NCBI RefSeq assembly: GCF_024159265.1
Contig: NZ_JAMYWY010000001.1
Coordinates: forward strand, 5,642,001 to 5,706,000
Origin: Paenibacillus sp. 1781tsa1
GTDB taxonomy: Bacteria > Bacillota > Bacilli > Paenibacillales > Paenibacillaceae
DNA: 64,000 nt
Reading direction: 5' to 3'
The notes beneath the pieces were generated by a model. The model had not been told where the DNA came from, made no database searches, and was given only the letters and a program-made list of their open reading frames with translations. Positions 11,447-19,545 of the stretch are shown here, piece by piece; position 1 is the first letter of the stretch; the number at the start of each line of letters is the position of its first letter. The position numbers were made by a program, and so were the translations under genes.

Positions 11447-11964
11447 GCAGCTTGCTCCTTCCTCTAACGTTCGTCTCCGGCATCATATGCTTCCATATGG
11501 GCATCTGCCACTTCATTTCTGACTTTTGCGGAAGCCAAAGCAACAATGTATAGGCATCAAGACAGGAAGGTTTGATGATCTTCGTGGAAATAGGCGTGTC
11601 AGGATGGTAGAGGAAAGGCGGCTGTCCACGCCCCCGTCCCAGTCATGTCATAGAATATTATGTCTATGTCGTGTCTGAGAACTCGCTGAAGAAGTACATC
11701 TTTCACCGTCTTTTCACCCCCTGCTGCGTCACTTTCCCTTGATGTGCTCCGGCACGCCTGCGGAAAACTTCCTTGCTTGGAACGAAAATTCGGTAAAACC
11801 TGCTTCCTTCGGAGTTTTCAGACATGACCTGAGCTAACGCTCGTGCATAGCGATGCACTTACACACCGGTCTGGGTTATCGCGATGTCTGAGCCATGCGG
11901 TGACAGGCCGGCATTCCATGAATGGACGATCCATGGTCGCGATAACATCGAAGGAGGAACGGTC
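11447..11964. other. Divergent intergenic region upstream of the repeat protein and the YheC-like gene
   Basis: This 518-bp stretch has no credible ORF. It must contain the promoters of both divergent genes. On the minus strand CATAATATT (from AATATTATG near 11649-11657) resembles the CATAnnnTA -10 element of mother-cell sigma K with one mismatch, but no clear -35 AC spacing could be confirmed. A loose stem pairs GGAAAACT near 11762 with AGTTTTC near 11813. Nothing else is recognised. Confidence 0.35.
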
Positions 11965-13092
11965 ATGCTCCAAGAAACGATCGGCATTATGTTCGATTCA
12001 CGCATGTACCGGGGGATACCGGCCGGAAGGACCGGTCAGGAATCACTCGCGAATTATGAACAGGCAGCAGCCAGTTATGGATTAACCCCCTGCTTTTTGC
12101 GGCTGGAAGATATTGATTCCGATCAAAAAACATGTCTTGCCTATGTAAAAAAAGAAGGCAGATATGTTCGCGAGCGCATGCTATTGCCCTCCGTCATTCA
12201 TAACCGATCACTCCAGCTTCGCCGGACGGAACAGCATCAGATTACCAAGCTGATGTTGCAGGGTATCCAGGTATTCAACGTTCGCAACCGGTACCGTAAA
12301 GATCACATTCATGACATGCTTCATCAGGACCTCGCCTTGCGAGAACACCTGCCCCATGCAGTTAAAGCTACGCCAGAATCTCTGGCCTATATGATGGAAC
12401 ATTATGATGACCTGGTCATCAAACCGTGCAGCGGCAGCATCGGTCATGGGATTATGCGAGTCTTTGAGCGAGATGGACAGTGGAAACTAACCTGTGAGAC
12501 GAAGGCTGCACGCAAAGGATGGGCAACCTTCCGACTGAGCAAAGGACAGCTTCCTTCCTCCACCCTAAGGCGGATCTTTCGTTATGCCTACCTCATTGAA
12601 GAGCGTATCCCACTGGTTCGTTATGAGGGCAGACCGGTCGATCTGCGGGTATCCGTACAGCGTGGCAGCGATGGTTTGTGGGGAATTACGGGCATGTTTG
12701 CCAAAGCGGCTCCTGCTCATACGTTTGTCACCAATATCGCCCAGGGTGGTAAAGTCATGAAGCTCGAGGAGGCCCTTGGATTAGAATCCAGCTTCGACCT
12801 GGCTCGACTGGAATACAGAATCGGATTCGTAGCACTCCGAATTGCCCAGGTATTAGCGGCCAGTCTTCCACATCTGGCTGATCTGGGCCTTGATCTCGGG
12901 ATAACGCGCAGCGGTCAGATCTATTTTATTGAATGCAATGGACGTGATCAGCGTTACGGATTTCGCAAGGCGGGAATGTCGGAACACTGGAAGACAACGT
13001 ACAGCAAACCCATGGCTTATGGGCGTCTGCTGCTGGAACAGAATTCGAGAATTCCGAGACAACCGCAGACATACGATAGGAGATCATATTGA
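11965..13092 (+). CDS. YheC/YheD family ATP-grasp protein, endospore coat associated
   Basis: This 375-residue protein resembles Bacillus YheC and YheD, spore-coat-associated proteins with an ATP-grasp domain. The N-terminal part (IGIMFDSRMYRG, ERMLLPSVIHNR) is typical of the family. The ATP-grasp core shows DLVIKPCSGSIGHGIM near residue 155, YLIEERIPLVRYEGRPVDLR near 210-230 and a C-terminal metal-binding segment DLGLDLG..GQIYFIECNGRD near 310-330. The start at 11965 follows AAGGAGG by eight bases, which rejects an in-frame ATG at 11884. ATP-grasp enzymes join a carboxylate to an amine or thiol, but no substrate is known for this family. Its position opposite the giant repeat protein supports a spore-surface role (inference). 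Confidence 0.85.
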   Translation: MLQETIGIMFDSRMYRGIPAGRTGQESLANYEQAAASYGLTPCFLRLEDIDSDQKTCLAYVKKEGRYVRERMLLPSVIHNRSLQLRRTEQHQITKLMLQGIQVFNVRNRYRKDHIHDMLHQDLALREHLPHAVKATPESLAYMMEHYDDLVIKPCSGSIGHGIMRVFERDGQWKLTCETKAARKGWATFRLSKGQLPSSTLRRIFRYAYLIEERIPLVRYEGRPVDLRVSVQRGSDGLWGITGMFAKAAPAHTFVTNIAQGGKVMKLEEALGLESSFDLARLEYRIGFVALRIAQVLAASLPHLADLGLDLGITRSGQIYFIECNGRDQRYGFRKAGMSEHWKTTYSKPMAYGRLLLEQNSRIPRQPQTYDRRSY

Positions 13093-13177
13093 TTTCGTGT
13101 GCATTCTGTGTCAATATTATGCAGAACGGCCGGTCTTGCCGGCCTTGAAGTTCGCATTAACCCTAAGGGGGATATTC

Positions 13178-13969
13178 ATGGCAAAAACGCTGTTGCGATT
13201 AATGACCGAGCTTTCTTCGCGCAAATGGATCTCCCGGACTGTGGGAGCCTTCTCCAAAAGCCGGGGAAGTAAGGCATTTATCCCTTATTTTGTCCGGACC
13301 TACGACATCCCTGTTCAGGAGGCCGAGAAAGATTGGAAGGAATACCGTTCACTGAACGATTTCTTTACCCGCAAGTTAAAGCCGGGCATGCGCCCGTTGG
13401 AACTTTCAGAGCATGCACTGATCAGCCCGGTAGATGCCAAGATTACGGCAGCCGGTCCAATATCTGCAGGGACACTCCTGAATGTTAAGGGACAAAATTA
13501 TACACTTGCTGAATTATTAAACCATTCTCCCCATTTGGAGAAGTACAAGCACGGGTACGGATTCGTTCTCTATCTCAGCCCTCGCGACTATCACCGCATT
13601 CATGCACCTGTCAGCGGCCGCAAAATAGAGAGCGAACACATCAAGGGCAAAGTTTATCCCGTGAATGACTTTGGGCTGACCCATATGAAATCCGTGCTTA
13701 GTCGAAACGAACGGCTCATTACGTATATCGCACACGATTACGGTGAAGTGGCGGTTGTCAAAGTAGGTGCGATGAACGTGAGTAGCATACAATATGCGGA
13801 CACGGACACAAGTACCTGGGCACAAGGCGATGATCTGGCCTATTTTGAATTCGGTTCCACCGTTGTTCTGCTGACGCAGAGTGGCACATTCGAACCAAAC
13901 CCCGGCTTACAGCCAGGCGATTCGGTCAAAATGGGAGCATTGCTTGGTCGCTTAAAACCAAAGAACTAA
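13178..13969 (+). CDS. psd: Phosphatidylserine decarboxylase proenzyme
   Basis: This 263-residue membrane-associated enzyme converts phosphatidylserine to phosphatidylethanolamine. The proenzyme cleaves itself at a Gly-Ser bond to create a pyruvoyl group. Here the site reads EFGST, with Ser227, in place of the more usual LGST, giving a beta chain of 226 and an alpha chain of 37 residues. YLSPRDYHRIHAPVSG near residue 130 carries the conserved His of the decarboxylase, and NDFFTRKL near residue 60 is also typical. The start at 13178 follows AAGGGGG; longer in-frame extensions upstream overlap the YheC-like gene and lack a ribosome site. No pssA gene is visible in the window. A strong terminator follows. 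Confidence 0.93.
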   Translation: MAKTLLRLMTELSSRKWISRTVGAFSKSRGSKAFIPYFVRTYDIPVQEAEKDWKEYRSLNDFFTRKLKPGMRPLELSEHALISPVDAKITAAGPISAGTLLNVKGQNYTLAELLNHSPHLEKYKHGYGFVLYLSPRDYHRIHAPVSGRKIESEHIKGKVYPVNDFGLTHMKSVLSRNERLITYIAHDYGEVAVVKVGAMNVSSIQYADTDTSTWAQGDDLAYFEFGSTVVLLTQSGTFEPNPGLQPGDSVKMGALLGRLKPKN

Positions 13970-13986
13970 TGAGTCCATACGCAAAT

Positions 13987-14034
13987 AAAGAGGATGGCGC
14001 AGCACCTGTAACCAGGTATTGCGACATCCTCTTT
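13987..14034. terminator. Terminator after psd
   Basis: The long imperfect inverted repeat AAAGAGGATG..CATCCTCTTT, with an inner ACCTG/CAGGT stem, ends 65 bp past the psd stop. Its A-rich left side lets it serve the small minus-strand gene as well. Confidence 0.82.
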
Positions 14035-14108
14035 ATGTCTTCATATTGATCCATGTATACATGCAATACGAAGCTTCGCTCCGTCGTTATTGGTCTACTG
14101 AGTTCTCC

Positions 14109-14225
14109 TCAAAACCACACATCTTGCAAGTCCTCTGCCGGTTTGAAGCGACGCAGACGGTTCCGGAAAATATTGCATCCCTTCGTAGAGCATCCCCGGT
14201 TGCGGACCCGACGTTTTCCGTTCAT
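14109..14225 (-). CDS. Small basic protein of 38 residues, unknown function
   Basis: An ATG preceded by GGGGG with an 8-base spacer opens a 38-codon frame (MNGKRRVRNRGCSTKGCNIF and a further 18 residues ending in DLQDVWF). It has ten arginines and three lysines, two cysteines spaced CSTKGC, and an aromatic C-terminus. It lies on the same strand as the AraC regulator, 92 bp downstream of its stop, and ends just before the shared terminator. The good ribosome site and fit between regulatory signals support a real gene. No family is recognised. Confidence 0.5.
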   Translation of the reverse strand: MNGKRRVRNRGCSTKGCNIFRNRLRRFKPAEDLQDVWF

Positions 14226-14317
14226 CACAAGTTCCCCCTTTTTGGTCATCTGGAATGCTAGATAATTACCCTTGCGTTCCAGACTTGAAACGTTGTCATG
14301 TTCTTCCCATCCGAATT

Positions 14318-15103
14318 TTAACGAATTTCGGACGGGCTTTTGCCTGTATACTGCTTGAACTGACGACTGAAGAAGAAAATATCCCGGTATCCCAGAGCAT
14401 CAGCCACTTCGGTCACATTCATGCCGGTATGCACCAGCAGATGTTCCGCCCGTTCAATACGCATGCGGATAATATAAGATTGCACCGATGATCCGACCAA
14501 TTCCTTGAACTTGATCGAGAAGTATCGGGGCGATAAGCCAGCCCGGGCAGCCAGATCTTCCACCCGATGTGTAATCCCTGGATGCTGACGCACATAATTG
14601 GCAACCTCCTGGATGACATCGGACAACTGGTTGCTTACCTTTTTCTCCACAGGTTCTTCTGTATCGGCGCGCAGCAAATGAATCATCAATTGCTTCAGAA
14701 TCAATCGACTCTCTTCATCACGTCCGTACACATCCGATAAGAACAGTCTTACATAACGTGCCAGCAAGTGCTCAAATTCCACCGTTTCCTGTACCTCCCG
14801 ATAGGACTGAGGCACATCAGTCACAGGTCCGTCCACATCAAAGTGAATATACGTGAGTACCAACGGTTTTTGTTTATTATGTGTTGCAGTAGGATGATCT
14901 CCTGGCCTGAACAAAAAACAACTACCCTTGCCAACTTCATACGACTGGTCATTCAGTACAAGCGTTCCTTCACCACTCCATACATAAAATAAATCATAGT
15001 TTTGCATCGGTTTTTCCCGCTTCTGCCACTTCCAGCCCGGTTCACAGACAATTTTGGCGACAGCGGGCAAAATAACAAATGATGACGGCGATGCCTGCAG
15101 CAT
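14318..15103 (-). CDS. AraC family transcriptional regulator with cupin sensor domain
   Basis: This 261-residue DNA-binding protein has an N-terminal AraC-type cupin (residues about 35-95: YVWSGEGTLVL, SCFLFRPGDHPTA) that normally senses a sugar or other small molecule. A C-terminal double helix-turn-helix covers residues about 160-261: VEDLAARAGLSPRYFSIKFK and MNVTEVADALGYRDIFFFSR, ending KQYTGKSPSEIR. AGGGGGAG stands ten bases before the ATG. It is not next to an obvious sugar gene, so the target is unknown; it may act in trans. The short downstream ORF at 14109 could be cotranscribed. Confidence 0.9.
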   Translation of the reverse strand: MLQASPSSFVILPAVAKIVCEPGWKWQKREKPMQNYDLFYVWSGEGTLVLNDQSYEVGKGSCFLFRPGDHPTATHNKQKPLVLTYIHFDVDGPVTDVPQSYREVQETVEFEHLLARYVRLFLSDVYGRDEESRLILKQLMIHLLRADTEEPVEKKVSNQLSDVIQEVANYVRQHPGITHRVEDLAARAGLSPRYFSIKFKELVGSSVQSYIIRMRIERAEHLLVHTGMNVTEVADALGYRDIFFFSRQFKQYTGKSPSEIR

Positions 15104-15281
15104 GTCGCCACTCCCCCTTGATAGTTAATCTCTCTGCATATGGCATCATTCTGATCTGAATCTCACTTCTTCAATCAAGGCCATATGTATTTCAGCATCT
15201 TGCATCATGCAATACAACTTGCTCATATATAATCTCTGCTCTTACAGGAGCGAAATGTCTTCTCCCATTATACAGCGGAAT

Positions 15282-16739
15282 TCACCGAAACGAAAATGTG
15301 CACTTCTCCCAGGCCAGCCGCATTCGCCGGATTCCCTCTGTCATCTCTTCTTTCTCCAGATGTGCAAAAGCAAAGCAGGCCGCCGGATGACCTGAAGTCA
15401 GCCGATATCGCTCTGCATCACGAAACAGTATGCCATCCTCCTGAGTGAGCTTTTTAAACCGCTGATAACTGTCTGCATCCCCATTCCAGGTAGCGTAGAT
15501 ATGCAGTCCTGCATCACCAAGCTGCATCTTGAATGCTTCCGGCAACTGTAACTCCATCTCTCGGACAAAAAAATCATGCCGTTCCCCGTATAAACGGGTT
15601 AACCGCCGTAAGTGCCTCAGGTAACCTCCTCTGGTCATAAATTTGGCCAGTGCGCGCTGCTCTAACAGCGCAGGAGGTACCGGCTCATACAGCGCCTTGG
15701 CGGCGAGGAGAGGTTCTACCAGGCCAGGTGGCAGTACGGCATAGCCAAGTCGGAACGAAGCAACCATCGTTTGTGAGAATGAACCGACATAGATGACCCG
15801 CTGTTCACGATCAAGCACTTTGAGGGGTTCAATTGGTCTTCCACCCCATCGGAATTCACTGTCATAATCATCTTCAATAATGACCGCATTCCGCTTCGAG
15901 GCCCACGCAAGCAGGGCACGTCTTCTGTCCAACCCCAGCACGGCACCTGTTGGAAACTGCCGGGTAGGGGTGACAAATAACGTCTGTGCCTCCCAAGGCT
16001 GCGGAATAATGCCTGCGGCATCCACATCTGCCGCGATGATGTACCCACCACAGGACTTGACGGCATGGGCAATACCCGGATAACCCGGATTCTCCAATAC
16101 AACTGCTGCATTCTCCGTAATCAGCAGTTGAGACAGTAGGGTGATGCCTTGCATTGACCCACTGAACAATACAATCTGAGATGCTTCTGCCTGGATACCA
16201 CGTGTCCATCTGAGATGGGAAGCGATGGCCTCACGCAGTTCCGGATCACCGGCTGCACCGCTAGATTCTCGCCAACCACTGCGATGAACAGCAGCGAGTG
16301 CACTCTTCCACTCCCCTAGCGGGAAATGTTCGGCAGGCATGCGCTGCATTTGAAAATCAATGACGGACGGCTTCGGTGAAGACATCGGAGTCCGCAGGAC
16401 TTCATGTTGCGTATTCAACCTCTGTACCCGCTCGCCCCAGGGAGACAGACTGAGAACGGCTTCCTGTTTCTCATTTTCCTGGGCGGATAATGTTTCGGTT
16501 ACAAAGGTACCTCTTCCCCGATGTGCATGGACATAACCATCCGCAAGCAGCATGTCGTATACCTGAGCTACCGAACCACGTGACATCTCATATTGCCTTG
16601 CCAACTCACGGGTGGAAGGAAGTCTCGTACCTCCCACCAATGTGCCTGCATGAATGGCATCACGTAACGCATGGTACAATGCCTCATACTTGTATCGATG
16701 CTGAAGTTCATAAGTATCCATCGGTAGCCACAATTCCAT
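15282..16739 (-). CDS. MocR/PdxR-type regulator with altered PLP lysine
   Basis: This 485-residue protein fuses an N-terminal GntR winged helix (residues about 15-80: LPSTRELARQYEMSRGSVAQVY, GRGTFV) to a fold type I aminotransferase-like domain. The latter keeps NPGYPG, VTPTRQFPTG, EDDYDSEFRW and FRLGYAVLP. The lysine that forms the PLP aldimine, expected in GSFSKT, is glutamine here: GSFSQT, codon CAA at 15771-15773, residue 323. The protein may therefore bind PLP weakly, use another effector, or be ligand-independent. Two ATGs stand at 16742 and 16739; GAGG is better spaced for the second. MocR proteins usually regulate a divergent neighbour, here the flavin split-barrel gene at 16895. Confidence 0.9.
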   Translation of the reverse strand: MELWLPMDTYELQHRYKYEALYHALRDAIHAGTLVGGTRLPSTRELARQYEMSRGSVAQVYDMLLADGYVHAHRGRGTFVTETLSAQENEKQEAVLSLSPWGERVQRLNTQHEVLRTPMSSPKPSVIDFQMQRMPAEHFPLGEWKSALAAVHRSGWRESSGAAGDPELREAIASHLRWTRGIQAEASQIVLFSGSMQGITLLSQLLITENAAVVLENPGYPGIAHAVKSCGGYIIAADVDAAGIIPQPWEAQTLFVTPTRQFPTGAVLGLDRRRALLAWASKRNAVIIEDDYDSEFRWGGRPIEPLKVLDREQRVIYVGSFSQTMVASFRLGYAVLPPGLVEPLLAAKALYEPVPPALLEQRALAKFMTRGGYLRHLRRLTRLYGERHDFFVREMELQLPEAFKMQLGDAGLHIYATWNGDADSYQRFKKLTQEDGILFRDAERYRLTSGHPAACFAFAHLEKEEMTEGIRRMRLAWEKCTFSFR

Positions 16740-16780
16740 CATGCACCTCTCTTCATTCGTCTTCATTATGTGATCCTGAC

Positions 16781-16811
16781 AAATTGGCCTACTAAAGTGA
16801 ATGTAAATTGG
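16781..16811. promoter_or_regulatory. Possible MocR operator: direct repeat of AAATTGG
   Basis: In the 155-bp gap between the divergent MocR and split-barrel genes, AAATTGG occurs at 16781-16787 and again at 16805-16811, 24 bp apart. Characterised MocR regulators such as GabR and PdxR bind direct repeats in such gaps. The assignment is an inference from position and repetition only. Confidence 0.35.
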
Positions 16812-16894
16812 ATCTATTTCATTGTCAATGTATGAACTATTGTTATGCATAAGATATGGCGTTCTATTATACATTCAATGATGGGGGAATACAC

Positions 16895-17512
16895 ATGAGA
16901 CGGAAAGAATTCACAGTAGATGAAGAACAAGAGATTACGGCATTTCTGGATCAGTGCTCCTTCGGGTTTCTGGGAACGGTCAGTCCGGATGGACAACCAC
17001 GGGTTACACCGCTGAATTTCGTTTATATGGACGGTTGCTTTTATTTCCACGGCAGTCTGGCTGGCGAGAAGATGAAACAGATCAAACAGGATTCCTCAGT
17101 CAGTTTCACGGTGGCTGAAGAATTCTCCCTGATTCCATCCTATTTCAGTGATCCTGAGCTTGCTTGTCCGGCAACTTCATTCTTCAAAAGTGTCATGGCC
17201 TTCGGTCAGGCAGAACCGGTTAAGGATCTGGACATTAAGGGTAAAGTGCTGCAACGATTCATGGAGAAACTTCAACCGCAAGGCGGATATGTACCGATTG
17301 ACGCTACTGACTCGCGTTACACAGGCAACCTCAAAGCTGTAGCCGTTGTAAGAATAACCCCGGAACGAGTCACTGCCAAGTTTAAATTTGGACAAAACCT
17401 CTCCAGTGAACGATTCGATCATATCAGTGGTCAGTTGGAACAGCGCAATGAAGGAAGAGATACCGAAACTGCTGAAATGATGCGGAAATATTGTCCATTT
17501 CATCAGCAATAA
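16895..17512 (+). CDS. Pyridoxamine 5'-phosphate oxidase-related flavin split-barrel protein
   Basis: This 205-residue protein belongs to the FMN-binding split-barrel superfamily. Its N-terminal half reads FLDQCSFGFLGTVSPDGQPRVTPLNFVYMDGCFYFHGSLAGEKM, with the typical strand that holds FMN phosphate; the GxPRVTPLNFV segment is shared with PNPOx-like reductases. Such proteins reduce or bind flavin, heme or F420; the substrate here cannot be named. The start at 16895 follows GGGGG with an eight-base spacer, so the in-frame ATG at 16856 is less likely. It is transcribed divergently from the MocR gene and is its most likely target. The C-terminus (RKYCPFHQQ) has a Cys and a His of unknown role. 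Confidence 0.85.
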   Translation: MRRKEFTVDEEQEITAFLDQCSFGFLGTVSPDGQPRVTPLNFVYMDGCFYFHGSLAGEKMKQIKQDSSVSFTVAEEFSLIPSYFSDPELACPATSFFKSVMAFGQAEPVKDLDIKGKVLQRFMEKLQPQGGYVPIDATDSRYTGNLKAVAVVRITPERVTAKFKFGQNLSSERFDHISGQLEQRNEGRDTETAEMMRKYCPFHQQ

Positions 17513-17620
17513 GTTTCATTTTATAAGTATTCCTCCAAGGTTGAATTCAACGATAACTCACGCCAAAACCCTCTGCAACAACGCGGTAAAGCGATATAAC
17601 TGTCATATTGCGTAATTTCC

Positions 17621-17649
17621 GTGACGGGGGCATGTCAAGGTGATATAAT
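17621..17649 (+). promoter_or_regulatory. Sigma-A promoter with extended -10 for the aminotransferase gene
   Basis: GTGACG at 17621-17626 is followed after 17 bp by TATAAT at 17644-17649, which carries an upstream TG (TGATATAAT). The start codon lies 42 bp downstream. Confidence 0.6.
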
Positions 17650-17690
17650 GTTAGGCAGTTGAATCACAAAGACTTGGAAGGATGAAAAGA

Positions 17691-18989
17691 ATGAATCCAC
17701 TGGCTGAACAGTTGAACGAAAGTATTCAGACAGGCAGCAGTCACGTCTACTCCATGCTGTCACAGCTTGGCAAAGAAATTTATTTTCCTAAAGAGGGGAT
17801 TTTGAGTCAATCTGCTGAAGCAGCAAGTTTGGCCAAGACCCATAATGCCACGATTGGTATTGCCCTGGAGGGTGGTGTGCCGATGCATCTTCAGGTTATT
17901 CAGGAGAAGTTGTCTGCATTCCAGCCAAAGGATCTGTATCCTTACGCTCCACCTGCAGGCAAACCTGAATTGCGGACCGTCTGGAGAGACAAGATGCTGA
18001 AGGAAACGCCTTCTCTGGAAGGCAAAACGTTCGGCAATCCGATTGTAACCAATGCATTAACCCATGGACTAAGTATCGTAGCCGACCTGTTCGCCGATGA
18101 AGGGGACGCTGTCATATATCCGGATAAAAACTGGGAAAATTACGAGCTGACCTTCGGAATTCGTCGTCATGGCCAGTTGGTTCATTATCCCCTGTTCGAT
18201 GATCAGTTGAACTTCAACAGTGACGGTCTGCTTCAGGCGTTGCTTGATCAAAAGGACAAAGGTAAAGCCATCGTGCTGCTCAACTTCCCGAATAACCCTA
18301 CAGGTTATACGCCTGGAGCCGAAGAAGCAGATGCCATTGTAAACACGATTCGTCAGGCAGCTGAAGCCGGCGTTAACGTGGTTGCTGTAACAGATGATGC
18401 GTACTTCGGGCTGTTCTTCGAAGATTCCATTCATGAATCCCTGTTTGGCAAACTTGCCAACATTCATCCACGTGTGTTGACCGTAAAAGTGGATGGTGCA
18501 ACCAAGGAAGAGTTCGTATGGGGCTTCCGCGTTGGATTCATTACGTATGCCCATGAGGATGCAGCTGTTCTGCATGCATTGGAACAAAAAACACTCGGTA
18601 TTATCCGGGCAACGATCTCCAGTGGCCCGCATCCTTCCCAGACTTTTGTACTGGATGCGCTCAAAGCACCGGAGTTTGAAGCACAGAAACAGGAGAAGTT
18701 CGAGATTATGAAAGGCCGCGCCAATAAAGTGAAGGCCATTCTCGATAGCGGCAAGTATGAAGATGCATGGGATTATTATCCCTTCAACTCCGGTTACTTC
18801 ATGTGCCTGAAGCTGAAAGAAGTTGGCGCTGAAGAACTTCGAAGCCATTTGTTGCACAAATATGGTGTGGGTACAATTGCGCTGGGTGAATCAGATCTGC
18901 GAATCGCCTTCTCCTGTATTGAAGAATCCGGATTGGAAGATCTGTATGAAACCATCTATCGTGGAGTTCAGGATTTGCGGACGACTTAG
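17691..18989 (+). CDS. PLP-dependent class I/II aminotransferase
   Basis: This 432-residue enzyme transfers an amino group between an amino acid and a 2-oxo acid using PLP. Visible motifs are NFPNNPTGYTP near residue 205 (substrate and PLP binding), VTDDAYFGLFFE near 240, the likely PLP lysine in KVDGATKEEFVWGFRVGF near 270 and a C-terminal DLRIAFSCIEE with the carboxylate-binding Arg. The N-terminus (PLAEQLNESIQTGSSHVYSML) is longer than in plain aspartate aminotransferases. The start at 17691 has GGAAGG at a sound distance; an ATG at 17682 is too close to it. The gene is alone between its own promoter and terminator. Substrate not predicted. Confidence 0.9.
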   Translation: MNPLAEQLNESIQTGSSHVYSMLSQLGKEIYFPKEGILSQSAEAASLAKTHNATIGIALEGGVPMHLQVIQEKLSAFQPKDLYPYAPPAGKPELRTVWRDKMLKETPSLEGKTFGNPIVTNALTHGLSIVADLFADEGDAVIYPDKNWENYELTFGIRRHGQLVHYPLFDDQLNFNSDGLLQALLDQKDKGKAIVLLNFPNNPTGYTPGAEEADAIVNTIRQAAEAGVNVVAVTDDAYFGLFFEDSIHESLFGKLANIHPRVLTVKVDGATKEEFVWGFRVGFITYAHEDAAVLHALEQKTLGIIRATISSGPHPSQTFVLDALKAPEFEAQKQEKFEIMKGRANKVKAILDSGKYEDAWDYYPFNSGYFMCLKLKEVGAEELRSHLLHKYGVGTIALGESDLRIAFSCIEESGLEDLYETIYRGVQDLRTT

Positions 18990-19019
18990 TTAAAACAGAC
19001 CTGAACCCTGAATGATATA

Positions 19020-19078
19020 AGAACCCTCTGTATGCCGGGACGACGTTACATGTCTCCGAATATACAGAGGGTTCTTTT
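19020..19078 (+). terminator. Terminator after the aminotransferase gene
   Basis: AGAACCCTCTGTAT at 19020-19033 pairs perfectly with ATACAGAGGGTTCT at 19062-19075, followed by TTT. The 28-base loop contains further small pairings. Confidence 0.8.
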
Positions 19079-19252
19079 GGTCCTTTTTGTGTTTTACAAC
19101 TCGCCAGATATCACTCGCCACACCCGGACAGCTGCCCAAAAGCTCGAATTTCTGGCTTTACCGGGCATCGGCCCAATCAGCCTAACCCCAAGGCACATAA
19201 TATACGATGTACGCAAGGGCGTGCCAAACAACCACTTGAAAGGGGAATGACC

Positions 19253-19378
19253 ATGTCTGGAGTTGAAGATACAAGAGGCGGTTATGGATGCGGCGGTTAC
19301 GGAGGATTTACGAACACAGGTGCCATTCTCGTTCTGTTCATCTTGCTCGTTATTATCACGAAATCGTTCCTCTGTTAG
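19253..19378 (+). CDS. YjcZ family sporulation miniprotein
   Basis: This 41-residue protein reads MSGVEDTRGGYGCGGYGGFT and then a hydrophobic segment (ILVLFILLVIITKSFLC). A Gly/Tyr/Cys-rich head followed by one membrane helix is the signature of the YjcZ/SscA-like proteins made during sporulation in Bacillus and Paenibacillus. AAAGGGG stands seven bases before the ATG. A terminator follows at 19428. The Gly-Tyr head may help it assemble in the spore coat (family inference). Confidence 0.82.
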   Translation: MSGVEDTRGGYGCGGYGGFTNTGAILVLFILLVIITKSFLC

Positions 19379-19427
19379 TACCAATACACACTTGCGCGAG
19401 AACCAAGTGATCTGATTGCAGCAGTAA

Positions 19428-19464
19428 GAAGGGTATTCCGGGACACAGCCCGGAATACCCTTCT
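19428..19464. terminator. Bidirectional terminator between the YjcZ-like gene and ecsB
   Basis: AGAAGGGTATTCCGGG and CCCGGAATACCCTTCT form a 16-bp perfect stem around a five-base loop (ACACA plus one base), with T-rich flanks. It lies between convergent genes. Confidence 0.82.
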
Positions 19465-19545
19465 CTGTGTTGGTTAAATAATAAGCACCGTCCAACTCGA
19501 ACCACCATCTGGGCTGGCGAGAGGTGGAAAGGTACGCTCAATTGT

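Noticed and set aside
11884-11964. N-terminal extension of the YheC-like protein from an ATG at 11884
   Set aside because: The extension has no ribosome site, while AAGGAGG stands directly before the ATG at 11965.
12929-13177. N-terminal extension of phosphatidylserine decarboxylase
   Set aside because: It would overlap the YheC-like gene in another frame and does not resemble the family; the start at 13178 has a good ribosome site.
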